DNA of 38,977 bases from Corallococcus terminator (GTDB lineage: Bacteria > Myxococcota > Myxococcia > Myxococcales > Myxococcaceae), in assembly GCF_003611635.1 (NCBI RefSeq), contig NZ_RAVZ01000045.1:1-38977 (forward strand), in the 5' to 3' direction. Positions 25,095 to 31,490 of this stretch are shown here, in pieces. The notes beneath the pieces were generated by a model. It was not told the DNA's origin. It made no database searches and saw only the letters and a program-made list of their open reading frames with translations. Position numbers and translations under genes: made by a program. The stretch's first letter is position 1, and every line of letters begins with the position of its first letter.

Positions 25095-27820
25095 CCCGCC
25101 AGCTCCAACTTGCCTGCGGCGGGCTCCGCGACCGGCGTCTCCACCGGCTTCGGCGCCGGCCTCTCCACCAGTTGGCCATCCGAAAGCCACCACTGGCGCC
25201 AGCGCCCACCGCCCCAGAGCAGCGTGCGATTCTCCTGGTCGGCGCGAAGGAGCACGGCGTACCGCGACTCTTTGTTCGCGAGCAGCTCCTTCGGCGGCCC
25301 GTTCTCGAGGATCCGACCGTTCTCGATCACGAGCACGCGATCGAACTCCTGGGTGTGCTCGACGTCGTGGGTGACACAGAGGAGCGTGATGTCTGCCCAG
25401 AGCCGCCGGGACTCGGCGAGGAGCCGCGCGCGCCGGTCGCGATCAAGACCACGAAAGGGCTCGTCGAGGATGGCCAGGCGCACGCCGGAGCGAAGCATCG
25501 CGCGCGCCAGGCGCACGCGCTGACCTTGGCCGCCCGAGACCAGCCCTCCGCCTTCGCCCAACGACGTCTGCAGCCCGTCTGGAAGCGCCTCGAGGATGTC
25601 GAGCATTTCGGCGCCCTTGAGCGCCCCCGACAGTGACCAGCCGTGCGCGCCGTCGTTGCCATACCGGAGGTTGTCGATGAGGCTCTGGTTCCAGAGACTG
25701 ATCGCCGGATCCACCCAGGCCGTGGTGCGCCGCAGCCGCTCGACAGCGGCCTGATTGAGCACCTGCCCGTCGACCTTGATCTCGCCGCGCGCCGGCCGGA
25801 GCCAGCCGAGCAAAAGGCCGACCAGCGTCGACTTGCCTGCTCCGGAGACACCGACCACGGCCACGTGCTCGCCGGGGGCGATGTTCAAGGAAACCTTGTC
25901 GAGGATGGTGTGACCGCCGCCTTTCACGCGGACCTTCTCCATCACGATCGAAACGCCGCTCGCGGCGTCCGCGGGCGCGACAGGCTCCTGCACTGGCGCC
26001 TCGGGCCGGGCCGGCGGATCCTTGATGTCGCCGATGACGTCGAGGAGCCGGCGAACCCGGTTCATCGCATTCGGGAACGCGCGGCTCAGCATCATCAGCC
26101 GCTGGCCGAGGATGGGGAAGCGCAGCGCCCAATAGACGACCAACAACACCAGCGAAGCCCGATCGGTGCCCTCGAGGTACGAATAGACGAGCAGCATGAC
26201 GAGGCCGTAGCTCATCAGCATCAGCCCGCCTTCGAACCCGACCGACAGCGTCTGGAGCCAATAGCGCGCCTTGCTCCAACTGACGAGCAAGGTCTCCTGC
26301 GCGCGGCGCAGCGACCGCTCGGCGCCGTGGATCCGGATCGGCGTGAGCCCGACGAGCGCGTTCAGGGTGAATCCGCTGAGCGCGCCTGAGTGCATCTGCA
26401 CGCGCAGGTCGGGCTCGAAGAGCAGCTTCTGCGCGACCAGGGGCACGAGCAGCGTGACCGCCGCGAGCGCGAGCACGATGTGCCATGCGTGCGGTGCGGC
26501 CCAGATGAGCGCGGCAGTGATGCTCGCGACTTCGAGCGACAGGACCAGGGCCTGCGAGAGCAGGAGTGGCAGCGACCGCATCGCCTGGATGTGGTGCGTG
26601 CGAGACGCCATGTCGGAGGCGAGCCGGCTCTGGAAATAGCGGTCCTCCATCTCGGGGAGCTTCTCGAAATACGCCTTCCGCAGCCGCACCTCGAGCCGGC
26701 GGCCGATGCCGAGCAATCCCAATGAAACGGGGATTTGGATGAGCATGAAGCAGAGCGCGACGCCCGCGAGAACGGCCATGCCCGTCGCACGCTGCGCGAA
26801 CGTGCCGAGGTCGCGCCCCAGGTCGAGCACGCCACGGAGCATCAGCGCTTGCAGGATCCGCCCGAAGGTGGCGAACACCAGTCCCACCGCAATCAGGCCC
26901 GGAACGACCCACGAATCTTCGCCTCGCAGGCGGAGCAACGTTCGCGCGGGGCTCACCTGCTTGGCGACGAGCTCCGTCGCCAGGTCGCTCGCGAGCACGG
27001 CTCTCGGCGCGTCTTCGCCTGCGCGCGAAGCCTCGCGCCAACCGCGAACCCGCATCAGCACCGCGCCGGTCATCGACAGCTCGCCCTCCACCTCGGGGTT
27101 GGGGCGAACGGACCAATAGGCAGCGGGAATGGGCACTTCGCCGGAATCGTCCTTCGCAATCATGGATTGCAGCAGACCCGCCGCCGTCCGGCCTCGCCGG
27201 ACGGCGCCCGCGCGGATCATCGCTTCGGACGCCCGGCACGCGGCGTCGAGCCTGGCGATCGACAGATACCCGGGGTCCTCGAGCGCCCGGGCAACCAGCG
27301 CCCGCGCCTGCGTCGCACCCAGGTTCAGCAGGCGGCGCTCGATCGTCGCGACCGCCTCCTCGGACCCGGCCCATTCGCGCCAGCCGGTCGCCGGAACGGA
27401 CGTGGTGTGCTGGTACAGGCGGCTCAGCAGCGTCGAAATCCGGGTCCAGTGACGGCCCGCCGCCGGGTCCATGACCTGGATGAACGGGCCGACGCGATTC
27501 CACAGCACCACGAAGTGCGGCCGTCCTCCCGCGCTGAGCGTGACGATGATGGCGGGAAGCGCCTTGGCTTCGGGGACCACCACGTGATCGAGCGGAAGCA
27601 TCACCTCCTCGGCGTCGAGCCCGAGCTGGTTCGCGACTTCATCCAAGGTGACGATCGAGGTGCCATCGACGTCCGTCTGACACACTTCGCGAAGGACGCG
27701 ATAGTTGAGCTCGGCGCCCATCCCCGCGAACAGGCTCTTGAGCGAAGCGGGACCGCAGTCCGTCGCCGAGATCTGGATCACCTCGGGAATGATCGAGCGC
27801 CGGCGCCTGGGAGGAGTCAT
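25091..27820 (-). CDS. C39-peptidase-containing ABC exporter (PCAT)
   Basis: The 909-residue protein starts with a C39 cysteine-protease domain bearing an intact triad: ATDCGPASL (Cys22), RPHFVVLWN (His102) and VMDPAAG (Asp118), with Gln16 as the likely oxyanion residue. Such domains cut leader peptides after Gly-Gly during export. An unassigned ~150-residue insert precedes the membrane domain (~300-580). The nucleotide-binding domain has Walker A GVSGAGKST (Lys663), signature VSGGQGQRVRLARAML, Walker B LAILDEP and H-loop VTHD. It lies 2 nt after the HlyD-like gene and is the only protease in the operon, so it is the expected maturation step for a Gly-Gly peptide such as the 14-residue product at 29255. 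The resemblance is to NHLM-type bacteriocin exporters. Confidence 0.93.
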   Translation of the reverse strand: MTPPRRRRSIIPEVIQISATDCGPASLKSLFAGMGAELNYRVLREVCQTDVDGTSIVTLDEVANQLGLDAEEVMLPLDHVVVPEAKALPAIIVTLSAGGRPHFVVLWNRVGPFIQVMDPAAGRHWTRISTLLSRLYQHTTSVPATGWREWAGSEEAVATIERRLLNLGATQARALVARALEDPGYLSIARLDAACRASEAMIRAGAVRRGRTAAGLLQSMIAKDDSGEVPIPAAYWSVRPNPEVEGELSMTGAVLMRVRGWREASRAGEDAPRAVLASDLATELVAKQVSPARTLLRLRGEDSWVVPGLIAVGLVFATFGRILQALMLRGVLDLGRDLGTFAQRATGMAVLAGVALCFMLIQIPVSLGLLGIGRRLEVRLRKAYFEKLPEMEDRYFQSRLASDMASRTHHIQAMRSLPLLLSQALVLSLEVASITAALIWAAPHAWHIVLALAAVTLLVPLVAQKLLFEPDLRVQMHSGALSGFTLNALVGLTPIRIHGAERSLRRAQETLLVSWSKARYWLQTLSVGFEGGLMLMSYGLVMLLVYSYLEGTDRASLVLLVVYWALRFPILGQRLMMLSRAFPNAMNRVRRLLDVIGDIKDPPARPEAPVQEPVAPADAASGVSIVMEKVRVKGGGHTILDKVSLNIAPGEHVAVVGVSGAGKSTLVGLLLGWLRPARGEIKVDGQVLNQAAVERLRRTTAWVDPAISLWNQSLIDNLRYGNDGAHGWSLSGALKGAEMLDILEALPDGLQTSLGEGGGLVSGGQGQRVRLARAMLRSGVRLAILDEPFRGLDRDRRARLLAESRRLWADITLLCVTHDVEHTQEFDRVLVIENGRILENGPPKELLANKESRYAVLLRADQENRTLLWGGGRWRQWWLSDGQLVERPAPKPVETPVAEPAAGKLELAG

Positions 27821-27822
27821 GG

Positions 27823-29040
27823 TCAGCGGGCCTCGGCTTCGGGCCGAAACTCGGCCGTGGGCCGTTCTTCAGGCTGCGGATTCCATTCGCCGACCGCCCG
27901 CATCAGCAGCGCGACAGGCGACGCCCGCGCGACCTCGACCTCCACCACCAGGGTCATGCCGTGGCGCAGCTGGATGCGCGGATCGTCCGGCGGTGCGAAC
28001 TTGAGCTCGACGCGCACCGTACCGGGGATGGCCTCGGGCGTGGCGGTCTGGCCGGGCTCGGTCCCGACGGCCGTCACCCTGGCGGGGACCGTCCCGTAGA
28101 TGGTCATCGGGTAGCCGTCGAGCTTGAGGCGCGCCGTTTGGCCGGGCTGGATCAACCCGACGACCTCCTTCGGGAAACGGGCGCGCACCCGCACCTCGGC
28201 ATCGCTCGCGACGATGGTGCCGACCCGCTGCCCGTCGGCGATGAACGCTCCCGCGCCGAGCTCCGCCACGTCGACCAGGTGGCCCGTGGCCGGCGCCCGA
28301 TACAGCTTCCGCTCGATCTGGTACTCGAGGCGGTCGATGGCGCCCTGGAGCTCCCGGATCCGCCCCTCGGCGTTCAGCTCCTCGCGCTCGAGTTCCAGCA
28401 GTTGCGCGGCGAGGGCTTGACGGCGCACGTTCTGCTCGCGCTGCAGTCGGATGAGCGCCAGGCCCTGCGCCGTCTGCGCGAAGCGGAGTGCGTCGACATC
28501 GGTCGTGCGCTCGAGCTTCTCCATCTCCGAGACCGCGCCCGTCGGGCTCTTGAGGGCCAACTGCGCGCGTTCCACCGCGAGCCGGTGCCTGGGCGCGAGC
28601 TCCTGCTCCCTCCCCAGCGCCTCCTTGACTGCGACCTCGTCCACCTTTGCCGTCAAAGCCGCCTCTTCGTGCTTGTTGGTGATCTGCTGGCGGATGATGG
28701 CGAGCTCCTTCTCGGTCGCGGCGAGCGTCGCCTTGCTCCGCTCGAGCTCGAGGCGCTCGGCCCGTGCGTCGAACTCGATGAGAAGGTCGCCTTCCTTGAC
28801 CTCCTGATCGAGTTTGAGCAGCGAGAGCACGACCCTGCCCGCGCTGGGCGGCTCAATGCGATGGACGGCGTTGTGTGGCTCGATCCGGGCCTGTGAACTG
28901 GCCTTGACGAGCGGGACCTTGGCGAACAGCGACCAGGCGATGAGCCCGCCGACACACAACACCATCAGAGCGACGAACACGAGGCGCGTGTCCGACTCGT
29001 AGTTCAGGGAACGAAGGGTCCGCTCGAAGGGATATGCCAT
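27823..29040 (-). CDS. HlyD-family periplasmic adaptor (membrane fusion protein)
   Basis: The 405-residue product has one N-terminal membrane helix (~20-39), a biotinyl-lipoyl-like half-motif (SAGRVVLSLLKLDQEVKEGD, ~65-85), a long coiled coil (~95-245), the returning lipoyl half (RAPATGHLVDVAELGAGAF) and beta-barrel segments. It links the inner-membrane ABC exporters to the outer-membrane factor encoded downstream. It is the first gene of a six-gene operon running to 18716. No clear Shine-Dalgarno precedes ATG 29040. The 214-bp gap upstream separates it from the divergent 14-codon gene. A TACAAT at 29116-29121 (minus strand) is a possible -10. Confidence 0.92.
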   Translation of the reverse strand: MAYPFERTLRSLNYESDTRLVFVALMVLCVGGLIAWSLFAKVPLVKASSQARIEPHNAVHRIEPPSAGRVVLSLLKLDQEVKEGDLLIEFDARAERLELERSKATLAATEKELAIIRQQITNKHEEAALTAKVDEVAVKEALGREQELAPRHRLAVERAQLALKSPTGAVSEMEKLERTTDVDALRFAQTAQGLALIRLQREQNVRRQALAAQLLELEREELNAEGRIRELQGAIDRLEYQIERKLYRAPATGHLVDVAELGAGAFIADGQRVGTIVASDAEVRVRARFPKEVVGLIQPGQTARLKLDGYPMTIYGTVPARVTAVGTEPGQTATPEAIPGTVRVELKFAPPDDPRIQLRHGMTLVVEVEVARASPVALLMRAVGEWNPQPEERPTAEFRPEAEAR

Positions 29041-29200
29041 GGTCCGCGAACCAAAGTCGCCTTAATGGCCGCGCCGTGTCAACACCTCGGCCACTGCTTT
29101 GTGATTCACGCTCCCATTGTATGAATACAGGGCACCTTGATGCGACGCGGGACTTCGTCTGCATCGCCGCAATGCGTTGCATATTGTTCTCTGGTTCGAT

Positions 29201-29230
29201 TTGACATCCAGCTTCGAGTACACGTAGCGT
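29201..29230 (+). promoter_or_regulatory. Candidate promoter of 14-codon gene
   Basis: A perfect TTGACA at 29201-29206 is followed 18 nt later by TAGCGT, a weak -10 match. The predicted start near 29237 would leave a leader of about 18 nt beginning just before the ribosome site. The surrounding 29100-29240 is less GC-rich than the coding DNA. The -10 assignment is uncertain. Confidence 0.45.
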
Positions 29231-29238
29231 TCAACTCG

Positions 29239-29246
29239 AAAGGAGG
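29239..29246 (+). promoter_or_regulatory. Consensus ribosome binding site for 14-codon gene
   Basis: AAAGGAGG lies 8 nt before the ATG at 29255. It is the strongest Shine-Dalgarno match in the window and points to heavy translation of the tiny reading frame. Confidence 0.8.
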
Positions 29247-29254
29247 CACACACC

Positions 29255-29299
29255 ATGAAGATCAAGATCCACGTCCGCGGCGGCCCGAAGGCGCGTTAG
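29255..29299 (+). CDS. Candidate 14-aa peptide precursor MKIKIHVRGGPKAR
   Basis: The frame ATG to TAG encodes 14 residues, MKIKIHVRGGPKAR, and a second in-frame TAG follows at once. A consensus ribosome site lies 8 nt upstream, a TTGACA promoter element upstream of that, and a rho-independent terminator starts 63 nt downstream, so the unit is self-contained. The peptide is strongly basic and alternates hydrophobic and charged residues before Gly9-Gly10. The divergent operon encodes a C39 protease-exporter that would be expected to cut after Gly-Gly, releasing PKAR or leaving a 10-residue piece. Alternatives are a leader peptide for attenuation or part of a small RNA. It is too short for standard gene callers and I know no firm homologue. 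Confidence 0.6.
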   Translation: MKIKIHVRGGPKAR

Positions 29300-29305
29300 T
29301 AGTCA

Positions 29306-29318
29306 GGCGTTTGACGCC
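29306..29318 (+). other. Small hairpin just after the 14-codon gene
   Basis: GGCGT, a TTG loop and ACGCC form a 5-bp stem starting 6 nt after the stop codon. It might stabilise the short transcript or take part in regulation. It lies between the coding part and the terminator. Confidence 0.35.
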
Positions 29319-29361
29319 AGCCGTCGGGGCTGTTCGCTCCTCGTTTCCGGTGACCAGAGGG

Positions 29362-29400
29362 GGGGTGATGGGGATCTTCCATCAGCCCCTCTTCTCATTT
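29362..29400 (+). terminator. Rho-independent terminator of 14-codon gene
   Basis: GGGGTGATGG (from 29362) pairs with CCATCAGCCCC (29379-29389) around a 7-nt loop with a single bulged G, giving about 10 base pairs. The tail TCTTCTCATTT is T-rich. It would end a transcript of roughly 160-170 nt beginning at the candidate promoter at 29201. Confidence 0.7.
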
Positions 29401-29533
29401 CTGGCAACGTCTTGATCTTGCAGGTGCTCGTTCCTGCCAGGTTGCTCCAGAGTCAACGACCGCTCCAGCCCAGGGTGCCAGCGGACGAGGAGCGTGGCAC
29501 GTAGAGCGCGTGAATGACGGTGCTTCGACGAGC

Positions 29534-29617
29534 CTATCGCTGCTGAGCCTGCTGCTGAGCCCACGCCTCGGGGAGGAGTTCGTTGAGACGGGAGTCCGGG
29601 AAGCGGGTGTCGCCGAG
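29534..29617 (-). pseudogene. Possible IS66-like transposase tail
   Basis: Reading leftwards, the frame CKLGDTRFPDSRLNELLP continues as EAWAQQQAQQR and a stop. The segment R-L-x-E-L-L-P-x-A-W is like the C-terminal end of IS66-type transposases. It is abutted by an IS end at 29619. The remainder of 29401-29533 shows nothing I can identify. This is a short match by eye only. Confidence 0.25.
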
Positions 29618-29618
29618 C

Positions 29619-29672
29619 TTACAGCGCCTCACGAAAGTCTGGGCTGGACTGGCCATTGGCAAGGGGCATCCT
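29619..29672 (+). repeat. Solo IS end related to the IS at 30327-31001
   Basis: 29619-29643 matches the terminal repeat at 30977-31001 (inverted) at 21 of 25 positions. The similarity continues inward through GGCTGGxCTGGCC and TTGGCAAGGGGC to about 29672. It then stops, so only one end of a related element remains. Confidence 0.6.
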
Positions 29673-29693
29673 GAGCGGGTGGCGTAGTTCAGC

Positions 29694-30254
29694 TCAACTC
29701 ATTCCCCAGTTGCCCAAAAAGTCGCCCATGGTGAGTCGCACGCCTTGGTTGCGCAAGATGCCGTAGGCGGTGGTCACGTGATAGAAGAAGTGGGGGATCG
29801 CGAATGCGATCAGAAACTGGCGGCCACTGGAGTGCATTGAGCCACGGCGGTGCTCAATTACGATCTCTCGATCGAGGCCGGCTTCGAGGTCGCTTGGCGC
29901 GATCTCTCGGAGATACGCGATCGTCGCATCGAGCCGCTGGTGCAGATCCGCAAAGCTCTTTGCATCGTTCGCGGCCGGCACCCGTGGCGCACCCAGCAAC
30001 TGCGCGATCGCCAACCAGGCTCCCTCCGCAGCCCAGTGGACTTGAGCAGCGAGCGTGTACATGTGCAGGTCAGTTGGCGCGTCACTCGCAACGCCACGCA
30101 TGCGCCCTTCCGCAGTGAGTTGCGCGTCGAGCAACGCCGCTTCACTGCTGCCACTGGCAGCGGCATGGTCTTCGGCCTTCGTCAACTGCGTTTTCAAGTT
30201 GGTCAGTCCGCGGACGAAGAGGCCAGCAGATAGATCGTAGGCATTCAAAGACAT
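29694..30254 (-). CDS. DUF1993-family protein
   Basis: The 186-residue product matches the DUF1993 family. It starts MSLNAYDLSAGLFVRGLTNL, contains a conserved helical core with SFADLHQRLDATIAYLREI, and ends with AIPHFFYHVTTAYGILRNQG followed by DFLGNWGMS. The family is related in outline to DinB-like four-helix proteins and has no established reaction that I know of. GAAGGA precedes the ATG at 30254. The gene lies between a solo IS end and a degenerate IS, so it may have been brought in or merely trapped. Confidence 0.85.
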   Translation of the reverse strand: MSLNAYDLSAGLFVRGLTNLKTQLTKAEDHAAASGSSEAALLDAQLTAEGRMRGVASDAPTDLHMYTLAAQVHWAAEGAWLAIAQLLGAPRVPAANDAKSFADLHQRLDATIAYLREIAPSDLEAGLDREIVIEHRRGSMHSSGRQFLIAFAIPHFFYHVTTAYGILRNQGVRLTMGDFLGNWGMS

Positions 30255-30326
30255 GGCCCATCCTTCACCGCGTCATGCGCCAGTGCCAACCGGTCACGTC
30301 CGGCGCGTATTGATGAAACGCAATAC

Positions 30327-30351
30327 TTACAGCCTCTAACAAATGTCAGGG
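30327..30351 (+). repeat. Terminal inverted repeat, left end of IS
   Basis: This 25-bp end begins TTACAGCCTCTAAC and ends GTCAGGG. It matches the inverted right end at 20 of 25 positions. The inner edge overlaps the transposase 3' end. Confidence 0.6.
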
Positions 30352-30934
30352 TAGAGGCGGCGTAGGAGCATGACGCAGCAGCCGAGAACGAGGAAGCCGA
30401 AGTGAACATCGTCCCTGCGCTCATCGCGGACGCGAAGCCGGCGCAGCTGGTTCTTCCAGGCCAGCGTGCGCTCCACCACCCAGCGGTAGCGTCCCAGCCG
30501 TTCCTTGGACTCGACGCCTGGGCGGGCGATGCGCGGAGCAATGCCGCGCAGGCGCAAGCCGAGTCGGTTCTTCCTGGAGGCATAGGCTTTGTCGCCGTGG
30601 ACCTTCGCGGGACGGAAGCGTCGCTGCCACGAAGGCATCCTCACCGCGGGCACGGAGTTGACGAGGGAGAAGAGTTCGTGTGTGTCGTGGACGTTGGCCG
30701 CTGTCACCGACTCGGTGAGAGGCAGCCCATGGCTGTCATGCCCGACAGGCCGAACTGCTTGCGAGGCAGCATCTCCCACGGGATGCCGCTCCTGAGCACG
30801 AAGACGATGGCCTCCAGCGCCGCCCGGTCGTCCGCACGAGGGCGGCCCAGCTTCTTCTTCGGCCGAGGCGGAGGCGGAGGCAGCAGGGGCGTCACGCGCT
30901 GCCAGAAGGCGTCGGGGACGAGTTCACGGACCAT
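30336..30934 (-). pseudogene. Broken IS5/IS427-like transposase
   Basis: The N-terminal part from ATG 30934 reads VPDAFWQRVTPLLPPPPPRP then ADDRAALEAIVFVLRSGIPW and KQFGLSGM, which is typical of the IS427 group. At about 30738 it jumps, in another frame, to HDSHGLPLTESVTAANVHD, then VHGDKAYASRKNR and RYRWVVERTLAW. The intervening roughly 90-100 residues, including the first catalytic Asp of the DDE triad, are missing, while the second Asp and the Glu remain. A programmed frameshift is known in this group but cannot restore the missing segment, so the enzyme is dead. Confidence 0.8.
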
Positions 30935-30976
30935 GTCCCTCAAGCTGATGAGGCCCCTTGCCAACGGCCAGCCCAG

Positions 30977-31001
30977 CCCTGACTTTCGTTAGGTGCTGTG
31001 A
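30977..31001 (-). repeat. Terminal inverted repeat, right end of IS
   Basis: Read inward on the minus strand it is TCACAGCACCTAACG to GTCAGGG. It matches the left end at 20 of 25 and the solo end at 29619 at 21 of 25 positions. The hsdR relic begins right outside it. Confidence 0.6.
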
Positions 31002-31002
31002 A

Positions 31003-31440
31003 TCCCAGCGCGCCATCGACCTCCTCCAAGAGCGCCGCACCGGCCAGAAGGTGAACACGCTGTTCGAGGGCGACCTCTCCGACGACGACAAGCTCATCTA
31101 TGTGAACAGCGTCGTGATGGGAAAATTGCTGGAGTCCTCCACGCTGGTCCAGCAGGCCGCGAACAACACCCAGGAGCAGTTCGCGAACTCGCCGGATCTC
31201 CGGCGCGAAATCGAGAACGCCATCATGGATGCGCTCGAAGCCCACACGCTGATGAGCAAGCAGGCGTTGAATTCCCAGGCCATCCAGGCTGGCATCAAGG
31301 ACATCCTGCTCAACCACGCGAAGCTGTGGGAAGCCCTCCGGTCGAGGGCGGGCAAGGGATGGTCGGGTCAGGCACAGGCACCGAAGCACCGCACCGGGAC
31401 TCCAGGGAGTTGTCACGTCCGAACAACTTGGGGTCGCTGA
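31003..31440 (+). pseudogene. hsdR: 3' relic of type I restriction enzyme R subunit
   Basis: The frame reads AIDLLQERRTGQKVNTLFEG, DLSDDDKLIYVNSVVMGKLL, QQAANNTQEQFANSPDL, then NAIMDALEAHTLMSKQAL and DILLNHAKLWEAL. This is the conserved C-terminal region of type I restriction endonuclease R subunits. The roughly 900 residues that should precede it (nuclease and motor domains) are absent, cut off at the IS end near 31001. The final ~35 residues before the stop look unlike the family. No hsdM or hsdS is in the window, so this is a dead remnant of a restriction locus. Confidence 0.75.
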
Positions 31441-31490
31441 CACGCGATTTTCCGAGGCGGCCCGCGCGCCAACCCCTAAAGTCACCTGCG

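Larger units (their letters stand above)
30327..31001 (-). mobile_element. Degenerate IS5/IS427-like insertion sequence
   Basis: The element is bounded by imperfect 25-bp inverted repeats at 30327-30351 and 30977-31001 (20 of 25 matches) and contains a broken transposase on the minus strand. At about 675 bp it is shorter than the ~0.8-0.9 kb expected for the IS427 group, consistent with an internal deletion. No clear target-site duplication was seen. Confidence 0.65.

Noticed and set aside
29062-29265. Minus-strand 67-codon frame in the gap before the HlyD-like gene
   Set aside because: It overlaps the ribosome site and first codons of the 14-codon gene, and has no ribosome site and no protein-like composition.
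30327-31001. Active transposon
   Set aside because: The transposase lacks the segment with the first catalytic Asp and changes frame at the gap, so it cannot be functional.
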